Notes under the pieces: generated by a model | What the model was told of the DNA's origin: nothing | Seen by the model: only the letters and a program-made list of their open reading frames with translations | Databases searched by the model: none | NCBI RefSeq assembly: GCF_026151205.1 | Contig: NC_087077.1 | Location: forward strand, 10,097,983-10,161,982 | Direction: 5' to 3' | From: Bolinopsis microptera | Lineage: Eukaryota > Ctenophora > Tentaculata > Lobata > Bolinopsidae | Length of the DNA: 64,000 bases | Position numbers and translations under genes: made by a program | In this document: positions 23,401 through 33,111 of the stretch, piece after piece | How positions within the stretch are numbered: position 1 is the first letter of the stretch | Layout: every line of letters starts with the position of its first letter

Positions 23401-23574
23401 CCAGATACCATCAGCTGCTTTTCTCCCCAAAGGGTTTAAAGGTGCAGCGTCATCATGAGCTGGACTATCAGAAGGAGAGGTAGGGGCTGAAGCCCTAGTG
23501 CTGTAGTTGTTTAGTTCGTTGTAATGTTGATAAACGGGTGCGTGGCAATAAACTTTGCGAGTACCAGAGTAAAG
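20434..23574 (-). CDS. LINE polyprotein: AP endonuclease + reverse transcriptase
   Basis: The single frame is open from 23574. A TTG at 23430 gives 998 codons, and about 48 further open codons lie upstream with no ATG. Counting from the TTG: endonuclease about residues 30-270 with YNVR (34), QEHR (E64), GDLN (169-172), NDH (232-234) and SDHR (258-261). The reverse transcriptase runs about 555-800 with FRPGRGT (612-618), FIDFSKAFD (643-651), ILQGD (702-706) and the catalytic FADD (743-746; FADD instead of the commoner YADD). A C-terminal region with YGAETWTL and RMLRR follows. It nicks target DNA and copies its own RNA. Motifs fit an APE-type LINE; the clade (RTE, CR1 or I-like) is not certain. 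The lack of an ATG at the start suggests a missing upstream start or a mutated initiator. Confidence 0.92.
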   Translation of the reverse strand, partial: LYSGTRKVYCHAPVYQHYNELNNYSTRASAPTSPSDSPAHDDAAPLNPLGRKAADGIWVKRRTIKKPKINKKISESFYLSTYNVRSLTEEWKQWELVCKAKTFDIPVIALQEHRIKKTPYIMRDGYKFLIASPPPKSRTLLGLGFLLSPWAQRCYIDHNVFSDRIMSVSFTGEVCTHLVTCHSPTNVSTDLEVEQFYAELTSCVRSFPPHDVVAIAGDLNAHLGKDTCNTNAFYECTNRNGQHLLDFAQENAFTIGALKFNKKHSKKVTWTAPNGQLHQNDHILIRSKWQNSLKNCESYINPSVQSDHRIVTATIKLSIRTNIVRPKVIKYDWEELKSNTATSTAFQLHLQNRFTALMDEENETDDLVQHNQHAYTNMISAINDTAEKVLPKRKKTSLTAQISSNPEYRAAVKARDAALKDSHKRKTRAATKALRDATLEVRKVETSIQEAFVNKTIDQVDQLFIPQPANQPGYAAWQTKSNSSGIAWKLINDLTNHKPKSMSQLPGYRNKADRAKAWTDHYSKLLYNPADNIRMGSFEVQKPELPIETSPFSADELSTALKQTKDTYGHDGISSLLYKCVDLDTTLLSLFNNMLATGKAPEELLVTAILPIPKGAKKFCPENSRGISILPVATKIYNRLLLNRIRSHIEPRLRYNQNGFRPGRGTREQILALRRIIEEVVNFQLPCVISFIDFSKAFDCIFRSHLPDILASYGFPKKIIKAIMSLYINTKAKIMTPEGITLEFLTNLGILQGDVLAPLIFIIVLDFILRLAIGPRDGFKVGSNYIADLDFADDLATITDSFSENGRLCQSISDIAARYGLLINIEKTKYMSYNIPRPANSDDRVFINGIPLEEVHDFKYLGSFIASTSRDINVRKGLAWKALQSLDAFWKSNMSRKIKTKIFRTAVEPVLLYGAETWTLKKADIRALDGVYTRMLRRVFGISWKSHTPNSVLYGKIPSVTDTIKTRRLRFAGHVYRLQDQPAQQLLFWQPSYGQRYRGRPHKTFPDVLLEDTGLEPDQLRLLMCDRDKWREALTRNSFQISSGST

Positions 23575-24060
23575 CTAGGGGTTGGTAGCCCACTAGCAAC
23601 AAGTCCAAGATCTCAGGCAACTAAAAATGACTGATAAGAGAACTGAGGGTCTGCAGCCACACACAGACAGTGAGGGAGAGTAAAATAGGGGGGTTTTGTG
23701 CCTCAGTACACAGAACCGTAAGTCATCAAGCTGCGAGGAGTTTCTTACAGCAGAAGTAGGCTAGAAACTCTGACATCAACATGTTTCTAGTTAAAAGGGA
23801 GAGTGTTCTGAATAACTCTGATGGCCAGACTGCCATCTTGATGTCCGCTGGAAGTAGTGCGCTTGTCGCATCTGCCACTCAGCATACCTGCAGCAGGCAG
23901 GATCCTCTGAAGCTTTTGCTACACGGCGTTAACTGTATCCGTGCATTACCATTCCCGGGTGTCAGTAGCGCGAGTCTACTGCTCGGACCCACTCCTATCC
24001 AGAGTGAGGAACAAAATCTGACTTCTACAAAGTCACCAAAATGCATGATTTGGGAACTAT
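20434..24060 (-). mobile_element. full-length non-LTR retrotransposon (LINE), antisense to host locus
   Basis: The body is an uninterrupted endonuclease-plus-reverse transcriptase frame. A GC-richer leader of some 480 bp (to roughly 24060) upstream of the frame on the minus strand is probably the 5' untranslated region; its edge is inferred from base composition only. The 3' end lies near 20390-20433, where AACCGAACCAAAT and AACGAACCAAAT are near-direct repeats 32-35 bp apart. No poly(A) tail or convincing target-site duplication was found. The absence of stops in about 1000 codons implies recent insertion. Confidence 0.75.
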
Positions 24061-24199
24061 ACATTTAATTTTATGGGCTTTAGTGTAATTAACTGTATAA
24101 TGTATTTTATCAGATGCATTTGTGGAGAAGGTGGTCTACTTGCACCTTTTCCACATTATATAATTCAGGTACATTATAGTGGATATGGGTTGGGATTAA

Positions 24200-25546
24200 G
24201 GGGGCATACCCCAAATCTGTCCAGACCTAATGACCTCATAGGCAGTTCAGTGACCTTCTAGCGCACCGTTTCCACACAAAAAAATTATTTTGAGAATTCC
24301 CATTTTTGTAATCGACCATTTCCTGGTTAAGAGTGCAATTTTCGGAAAAAATTATTTTGTGGTTGAGACGCTATAAGTTAATCATTTCTTGCGGTATCGG
24401 GTTGAAATTTTGCTCGCCGTTTATTCACATCTATGTCAAGGTGTGTGTAAAATCTTGATATCGTATCTAAAAAGGCTGGTGTGTTATGAATTTTTAAAGT
24501 CAAAAAGCTAAAATTGTCCTTTTCAGGCTTATTTTAACAAAAAGTCAGTCAGGGAAGATCGGATTATTTGATGCTTGACATCAAATTGTTCTCTGAATTC
24601 TGGCGCAGTTTTTGATGCCCTCAAAAATGTTTTTACTCATTCACCTCCTGATCTATTGGACCTCAAAGCCAAACAACAAATTTAGGCACATTTTTCGTTT
24701 TTAATATTTACTGATTTTTCTAAAATTTTGATAGGAATGTACTAGTGACTTTTTGAAGGGTGAAAAATAACCGCAACTAGCACATTTATATATGAGTTAT
24801 GAACAACAAAACACCCTAAAATGCTTCCCTTTGAAGTTATGGGAGAAAATGTGATTTTTTGGCATTGCAGATAAAAAATCACATTTTCTCCCATAACTTC
24901 AAAGAAAAGCATTTTAGGGTGTTTTGTTGTTCATAACTCATATATAAATGTGCTAGTTGCGGTTATTTTTCACCCTTCAAAAAGTCACTAGTACATTCCT
25001 ATCAAAATTTTAGAAAAATCAGTAAATATTAAAAACGAAAAATGTGCCTAAATTTGTTGTTTGGCTTTGAGGTCCAATAGATCAGGAGGTGAATGAGTAA
25101 AAAAATTTTTGAGGGCATCAAAAACTGTGCCAGAATTCAGAGAACAATTTGATGTCAAGCATCAAATAATCCGATCTTCCCTGACTGACTTTTTGTTAAA
25201 ATAAGCCTGAAAAGGACAATTTTAGCTTTTTGACTTTAAAAATTCATAACACACCAGCCTTTTTAGATACGATATCAAGATTTTACACACACCTTGACAT
25301 AGATGTGAATAAACGGCGAGCAAAATTTCAACCCGATACCGCAAGAAATGATTAACTTATAGCGTCTCAACCACAAAATAATTTTTTCCGAAAATTGCAC
25401 TCTTAACCAGGAAATGGTCGATTACAAAAATGGGAATTCTCAAAATAATTTTTTTTGTGTGGAAACGGTGCGCTAGAAGGTCACTGAACTGCCTATGAGG
25501 TCATTTGGTCTGGACGGCACAAACCACTGTTTTGGGGTATGCCCCC
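24200..25546. mobile_element. 1.35-kb palindromic foldback element with TTAA ends
   Basis: Two arms of about 660 and 674 bp (24200-24860 and 24873-25546) are inverted copies with roughly 97-98 percent identity around a 12-bp centre. The ends read GGGGGCATACCCCA..TGGGGTATGCCCCC and are flanked by TTAA on both sides (24196-24199, 25547-25550). TTAA duplications are typical of piggyBac and Kolobok transposons, so a non-autonomous, fully palindromic MITE of that kind is likely. No transposase frame is present. The right arm carries a small extra segment near the end (about 25516-25530). Confidence 0.85.
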
Positions 25547-25550
25547 TTAA

Positions 25551-28020
25551 TTCAAATTGTCTTATACATGCGCCTTCAATAATCCAACCTGAGAAGTAAA
25601 AATGTTGTTACAAAAAAGATAAACTCCATTTTCCCGGGTAAGTTTCCGGCTGGATGAGTGATTGGATTGTCTATATAGCACATTTAGTCCACGGGTTTAC
25701 TAGTAAATGTCGCGAAAATCTTTAAACAACTTTAATCTTTTCACATTGCGACATCTCTAGACCACCAAGACGTATAAACTATAAGTAATATTGGAAATAA
25801 ATCCACGGCAAATCAATTACAAATCAATACCTATCTCATTTTTCATGGGCAACATGGCCTGAATGGGCGCAGCAATACGAAAATATTGGCCAGCATTAAA
25901 ATTTAGAACAGTTAACGATGATTAAGCCAAGATTGTAAATCGTCAATTTATGCAAAACGCATAAAATGTTTTGCGCATGAAATTGAATTATCAGAAAAGT
26001 TTATTAGAACTTTAAAATGTCCCACTCTTTAATTCCATTACTGCCTTTATTACTTCAGTCACTAAGTTTATTACTATTACTCGATTATTACCGTAGACCG
26101 TTTAGGAACGTCGAATGAGACATCATAGTTCTGTTTTTCATTGGACATTCAAAATTAATAACCAGTTTACTGAATATACCCCAACTGTCATGCGCCAAAG
26201 TTTTTGTCAACGAAAAATCATGTAAAATTATATATAGAATAAAGATTGGTTCTACGGCAGATGATCTTCAATTATAGTTTTACGTATCGTTTTACTCTTA
26301 CTGTTCGGATTTTTTGTAAACACTAATCAGTCTTTTAATATGTTTATCCAATATTATTTTGAGATTATCATAAATTAGCATAAATGAAAAGTAAGCATTT
26401 TTCAATGATGACCGACTGATTTATGTGAATAATGACTGGAAGATTTGAAATCATTGATGCGTTAAATACTTACGCTTCAATTTCAAATACTTAAGCTTTA
26501 ATCCAATAAATACGGGATTGTGAGACTTTTGAGCAGACCTTTAATTCGGTCCTGAAAACTTTTTTGCGTTATAACTAATTCTTTTCATCCCAATCCGAAT
26601 TCCGAATGGGATTTATTTTTTCACCAAGTTCGTTACATATCACTCAAAATAATTGTCGCCTTTGTATTTTCGTTGTGAATGATAACACGAACAGTGTAAA
26701 GTCAATTGAAGAAGTACGTTCACCAGAGGTTCGTGCATCATCTCTGCCTTTTGAAGATTTGATCCGCACTATATATTTAACGACCATCGTAGTACGTCAC
26801 ATCCGCCGAAAAAATTGAAAAATAAACATTGAGCGGAAGACACACTAGTTGCTCTCCTCTAGTCCTCTTGGCTTTATTTTGTACTCACTTTATACTTAAC
26901 TAGCATTTAATTCGCGTTTTTGACACCACTTGGGGGTCCAAATTTTAGGCTCTAAAACTCCTATTTCTTGGCCAATTTTTTATTTTTTCATGCTGATTTA
27001 AAGGCCATTAAAGCATTTGACCCAGTCAAAAAAGTTTCAGTTGTATATCTTTCACGGTTTTTTGCGGAAAGTCGTGTTAAAGTTGATGCCGTGGTGTCAG
27101 TAAAATGGCACGGATAAATAAATATATCGATATATATATATCGTCTCGCTTTATATATAGTAAGATGTGCACAAAATATAAGCGCATTTGTGTGCAATGT
27201 GAATGGATAGAGCTGTTCATGGTTCAAATCAATTGCATGATGGGCCTTTCTTTCAGGTTCAGTGTGGGTTTATTGCTATATTACTATTATTATTACTGTA
27301 TTACTATTAGTGAGCTTAGTTTCATTACAGTTAAGAAGTTTCGACAAATGACAACTTTGATGTTGTTACTATCTTTTAGATTGCATAAGTTGGACATCAA
27401 CTTGATGTTGCCAAATCGTGCCCGGAAACATTTTACCATCGATGGACAGATTGTTTAAGTTCATAGTTCTATGAACCTAAATCCTAATAGTCTTATGAAC
27501 CGATTATGAAGCTAGTTCTGATGACCGAATTAACTAGCCTTATGTTAATGAACAATCCGTTCACCGAATGTCCATCAAGAAGGAACCATCGTTAATCAAG
27601 TCAGTAATGTAATGAAAGAGAATATATATACTAATATATATAATAATATATATGATAATATATATTCTGCTTCGTTATAACTTTGGATCGTGCTTCATAT
27701 CATATTACTGCATTTATAATTACAGTGACCGGCAAAACCAGGCTCAAAGTTACAAAATACTGGTAACACTTTGGTAACTAATTGGTAACTTAAATCACTA
27801 TATATGACGTTACTTATAGACCTCCCTTGAGCTCCATTTCTTTTGCGAAGAAGTTTTTACTCTGATCTTGTTTAGTGTTTGTTTAAACATGCATCTCTTT
27901 TCCCGATAGTTTGTTACATTAAATGTTTGCCCATCATTTCCACAGAACTGGATTAGTATTGGCTTCTGATAAATATAGTTCTTTTGGAGGCGGACTAGAA
28001 GTTGTCCTCTCGGTTCTCAG
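25551..28020. other. intronic sequence without supported exons
   Basis: AT-rich with short runs of TA (27600-27670). A 70-codon frame at 26606 has no strong phase-1 donor. Nothing else was recognised. Confidence 0.4.
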
Positions 28021-28150
28021 TTCACACTTTACAGTCTCACTTTACAGTCTCACTTTACGGTCTCACTTTACGGTCTCACTTTACGGTCTCACTTTACGGT
28101 CTCACTTTACGGTCTCACTTTACTGTCTCACTTTACAGTCTCACTTTACA
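28021..28150. repeat. 13-bp minisatellite
   Basis: Ten copies of CTCACTTTACGGT, with ACAGT at the ends of the array and ACGGT in the middle, a symmetric arrangement of variants. Confidence 0.95.
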
Positions 28151-30525
28151 ATCCCTTGCTAACTTGAAACTTCTGAACTGCTTACACGATTGATGTATAC
28201 CTCCGGCCAGCTAGTCCGTGTTTTTTTCTTACAGCCTGATCATTACTTAGTGATACTGATCATAATTAACATATCAGCTACAAAATTTGAGGATTTATAG
28301 TTCATATAGTGAATTAGGGACTTCATAACTTTTAAACTTCTAGAAGTAAAGGACGGTGATAGCTATAGTGCAATCTATTGTACAATCTAGGGTTATAATT
28401 ACACATACCTTATTGAGTATTTCTATTTTATTAGATCTCAGTAAAGCTACAGTTCAAACAGATATAAGCGATAAATAGTGACATCTATCAGTTAACTTAG
28501 TCTAACGTGAAACCTCAATCTCTACGCATGCTGAAGCGTGCGTCTCTGAGTATGATCAAATTAGGAATTACGCTGGAAACAGTCTGTAAGACTGTAAAAG
28601 TTTGAAGGAACATGACAGATTGAACTCCAAAACTGAAGAGATCTCGAAAGACTTCTCAGTACCCATAAAGTTACAGAACGCTAGTCTGAAACTGAACATA
28701 ATTATCACCTAGATCATTCATTAAAACGTCCTACAAACATCAAGGAGGGAAAATATTTGTATCACTAGATGGTGTTAGACTACGTTTTTCAGCAGCTGGA
28801 TTATATTTTGAGGATGTTATACCATGGCTTCCCTGACAAGTCGGTAACCGTCATATTTTATGATTTCCGTCGAAGGTTCAGCTTCTGATTTTAATTTGGA
28901 ATTTCAGCGGAGGCATTTTTAATGTTCATTATAAATTCACATAGCAGGCTAGGAAGTTTTCCAGCGTTGATTGACACGCGGTAAACATTTTGATGTGACA
29001 ATCTAAGTGCTGTTTTAAATTGTACGCGTTACTGCTTTGATTTTTTGAAACTAACGTTACATATTGCTACTTATTTCAGTTACTTGTAATTAAATTAAGT
29101 CAAAATATTCTAAGTTTTCTCAATAATTACCAAATATTTTGACATTTCAAGTACCTCTAGAGCACTAGTATATCATTCATTCAGTTGGGTTTGAACGCTG
29201 AAATGTATATTGTATACCGTTAACATTTGAATTTTGTAAATGCATTATCTTTCCAGGCGATCTAAGTGCAATCCATAAAACTTTAGTGGTTGTGATTGGA
29301 CTTTTGGTTTTTGTGGGTTGCTTAGAGCTGACCACTATGAAACAAACTAAGCTAAAGCTATAAATCTCTCAGACGAAAGTTAAAAATAGCAAGATTAGTC
29401 TACCCGGAAATTAGGGAAGCAAGATTTAACTAAAATAAATTCCAATTGTTAAATTGAATTGAAAACAAGTGCCCGCCATTTAAAGATAGTTGTCATGGCA
29501 AAATCTATAAGATTGAAAAGTTCATCGACATTTTATAAGCTTTAGAACATTGAATTTAGGTCGGACGTAAATAAGTTAGATAAATTAAATAACTCAATAC
29601 ATCTAACCGTTTCCAAGAAACGGTTTGCTCCGGTCTCTTATCTTCTTATTATAATTAACTTTAAAACATAGCGATGTTGAGCTCTTGTTTAAGCTTATTA
29701 AATTGACAACATAGTAATTTTGTGCTCTTGTTTAAGCTTATTAAGTTAACAGCATAGTAAATAGGTGTTGAGCTTGTCATAACTTAATCTTTACAAAAAC
29801 CTACTATATACTGTGTGTAAGACAAAAAGTTAGTAAAATAACTTAAATAAATAAATGCACGCTAGGTTTAAATTTATATTTTAAGGCAAAACAAGCCCAT
29901 AAATTGTAATATAATCACCATAGAAACTGGCTCACAACTTATTAACTTTTATTATATAGTTGTCCCATAAAACTATAAAATGATCCGCGAAGATCACAAG
30001 GAAAGGTGTAAATTCTTGAATTGTGATAAAGGTGTTAAACGTTTGTTCAATCCTAGACAGTGTCTTCATTTAATTCCATACAAAGTTTGAATAAATCCAA
30101 CATATTCTGCTCGGTCATTAATACGGCTCTCTCTCTTTCACTCTGCATTACTCTATCAGTACTTAATCAAATTAGACATCAATTTTCGACTAATCAGTGC
30201 TTCCGTTTTCTCAGCCAATTTTTCCTCACTTCATTGCTGTAGATCAGTAATCTCTGCAGTTGATCACTTCTTGATTTTATAATTTAACTAAGAATTGATT
30301 GTGACTTTTAGCTCATCAACCTGTGACTATAATATTATAAATTTTGGTTTAACCATCCATACCGCACTTTTGTAATTGTACTGAATTTCTATTTCCGTGA
30401 ATGTCACATTATTACGCTAAAATTGTGAGATAGTTAACAAATCATAACCAAATTCACACAACTTCGGTTGCTATCCTTCTATCGTTAGAACAACTCATCC
30501 CACTATACAACACGACACAATATAT
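28151..30525. other. intronic sequence without supported exons
   Basis: No exon with a start and a good phase-1 donor was found. A diverged direct duplication of about 60 bp lies at 29650-29760 (CTCTTGTTTAAGCTTATTAA twice). Confidence 0.4.
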
Positions 30526-30842
30526 TGTGACTGTGTGTCGTGTGACTGTGTGTCGTGTGGAGCTGTGTGACTGTGTGTCGTGTGGCTGTGTGTCTGTGTG
30601 TGACTGTGTGACTGTGTGTGACTGTGTGTGACTGTGTGTGACTGTGTGTCGTGTGACTGTGTGTCGTGTGGAGCTGTGTGACTGTGTGTGACTGTGTGTC
30701 GTGTGACTGTGTGTCGTGTGGCTGTGTGTCGTGTGACTGTGTGTCGTGTGGCTGTGTGCCGTGTGACTGTGTGACTGTGTGTCGTGTGACTGTGTGACTG
30801 TGTGTCGTGTGACTGTGTGTGACTGTGTGTGACTGTGTGTGA
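30526..30842. repeat. compound GT-rich tandem repeat
   Basis: Irregular tandem arrangement of GTGACTGTGTGTC and GTGTGGCTGTGTGTC units. It creates long His/Ser/Thr-rich open frames on the minus strand that are repeat artefacts. Confidence 0.95.
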
Positions 30843-31816
30843 AGGACTCTGATATACAGGATATGCAATTTATCATCAGTTTGCATATTTGGAAGGTATC
30901 GCATCAATTAGTAGTGCTAACACCTTAGCTCTCTGGTAAATTGGCCAGTCAAGGTATACCTTATTTCTCGAACTGTCGTGGAGTAAATGAAACAGCACGG
31001 TGTAGACTGCCACCACACAGCTTTGATAGTTATTTCTCTGCAGACTCTAATATATATATAATATATAGTAGCTGTATGTTTGGAACTTTCCTGTTTTTGT
31101 TGGATTTTCTCTCTACTTTTCTAACAGAAGCTTAACATGCGCCGTTTTGTCGTCGTTGAAAGTTTAAATGGTGTTGAGGAAACAGGACGTAACTGAAACT
31201 CATGTAGGCAACCATATATAACGAAATAAGATATCTCACAGAACTTTGGTTGGCTTTACTTTCACTACTTACTTTCACTCTTTAAGTTATTTTTAATTGG
31301 ACTCTAATTGTAGTCGCCGTGTTATGTTGGATTTTCTCAAGCTTATAAAGTTATGAGTCGCGACTGTCGTAATTTTGAATTTGTTTTGTCGGTAACGATA
31401 CTTTTAATTTAGAACTATTAGAGTCACGGCTACGCTAGCGAAAATTGTAGAGTAGCCTTGAATAACAACACCGAAGAAATTGTTATGTTGCAAATATGGT
31501 CAATGGGTATTGGGACACATTCACATCACTTTTGACTTTGTTTTTTTGGGCAAATTTCTATTGATCCCGTTTGATGCGACAAGGAAAAGGCTCTTGGAAC
31601 ATTTCAACTATGCGACTTATAGATTATATTCCAATCCAGATTTTACATGAACTTTTGACTTTCTTTACACATTTAATTCTTCATTTCATCCAGCTTTTCC
31701 CACTCTAAAAGTGTCAAATAAATAACCAGGAAAGTGCTAAAAAAGGGGCTGGACAACTTTTAGCCGTACAGAATGTGAAAATAACGTGACAAAGTAGCTA
31801 AAGTTGTCCCAGAGAG

Positions 31817-31928
31817 ATGGGCAGCCAGATATTTGAGAATGAGGAGGATGGGCTGACTAAAGCTGAGAGGGAGGACATGACCCCCTGGCAGAGGTGGTGC
31901 GGCTGCAAGAACAGTCTGGAGAGGAAAC
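31817..31928 (+). CDS. variable first coding exon H of arylsulfatase locus
   Basis: An ATG at 31817 gives 37 codons plus one base, ending GAAAC|GTAAGA (phase 1). It is the exon nearest to the constant part, 1.2 kb upstream of the transmembrane exon. The peptide is acidic (ENEEDGLTKAEREDM), then has Trp and Cys (TPWQRWCGCKN) and a basic end (SLERKR) beside the membrane helix. CGC next to the basic end could be a palmitoylation site, but that is a guess. With the constant exons it gives a 625-aa enzyme, the shortest well-supported form. Confidence 0.72.
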
Positions 31929-31937
31929 GTAAGAGTT

Positions 31938-32080
31938 GCATTTCTAGGTTATATTTGTTATGTTTTTGTCATATTTTGGTTATATTTTTGCCTTTTGTCA
32001 TATTTTTGCCATATTTTTGTCATATTTTTTTCATATTTGTGTTATATTTGTCGTATTTGTCATATTTGTGTCAAATTGAA
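31938..32080. repeat. degenerate TCATATTTTTG simple repeat
   Basis: A T-rich tract made of variants of TCATATTTTTG and GTTATATTTGT follows directly after the donor of exon H. It is low-complexity with no coding value. Confidence 0.8.
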
Positions 32081-32282
32081 ATACGACAAATTGTAGTTTT
32101 AAACTAATTACAACACTACAAATCTATTACATTTATTGAGAATTATGTAATGTAACGTGATGGAAATATTTTAAACGGGCATATCCTGTCCAAACCCAGG
32201 ATGCCCTACATGACATGAAGAATTCGTTGTAACTTTGTTTGAAAAGCATTAATGCACTTAAATTGTTATATGAAATTACTTA

Positions 32283-32362
32283 ACGGGTGATACTCGTAAA
32301 ATATTTGTTCGACCGTCGACGAGTCCAACTCGGCGCGCGTCCTGGTAGGTTATAAACCTACA
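32283..32362 (+). repeat. dispersed GGGTGATACTCG repeat, copy 1
   Basis: ACGGGTGATACTCG followed by TAAAATATTTGTTC, a CGTCGACGAGTCC core and TGGTAGGTTATAAACCTAC. The same series recurs at 50897, 51341 and 52878, so it is a short interspersed family. The 3' part GTAGGTTTATAACCTAC is palindromic. Confidence 0.75.
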
Positions 32363-33111
32363 AGAAATTACCAATATTGTTCCCCGAGATATTGTCGGGT
32401 TTGATACATCATTTTATGGTAGAATTTGCCTTAGCATATATCTGATGCTGTTTAATAATTCAATATAATCAGTAGTTTCAAATGATTTCTTGAGCTTTTG
32501 TCGCGTTTGGTAACATTTTGTTGTGGAGAATGACGAACATTTTGTTAACTTCAGCGAGTCATAAAATACAAATTTCCACATTTTTTATCAAAATTTGGAC
32601 CTTCGGCCATTTTAATTTTCATCAATTATCATGTTAAAATCTAAAATTAAAATCGTTCGAGTAAATTACAAATAATTATTAGTTGGGATGTTGCAAAATT
32701 TCAGTTCGAGTTGGAGCAAAGTTCCAAACCTGGACGAGCTGCATACTTAAATATTTCTGAACTTTTACAAAGAGGTTTTAAAAATAAGTTTTTAAAGCAG
32801 TATTTTCATAGACTTGGAGACTGTAACGATTTATTTATCAATTTATCGTTTTAGCGTACAAAATAAACTTTTAAACTAATTTTAGGGTATAATTCTTAAA
32901 GTTCACAGTTTCTTGGAACTGCTTTTCACGTACTTGTTATAAAGGTCCTGGAACTCGCTTTAAAACAGGGCTTTTGAGGGAACTTTCCTCCAGTCCTCCT
33001 ACTATAAATTTGATTCCAGTGGAAGAAGAGTGAAGACCAAAACATTAATTATACAACCTCTCAGTAACATTGCTAATTTTATGAACACTCATTAACATTG
33101 CTAATTTTCAG

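Noticed and set aside
23781-24068. 95-codon plus-strand frame
   Set aside because: Lies in the LINE leader, is antisense to it, and has no recognisable features.
30454-30907. His/Ser/Thr-rich frames of 134-140 codons
   Set aside because: Caused by the GT-rich tandem repeat.
31137-31188. 17-codon frame ending GGAC|GTAACT in phase 1
   Set aside because: Weak donor and very short; chance occurrence is likely, although it fits the cluster's phase.
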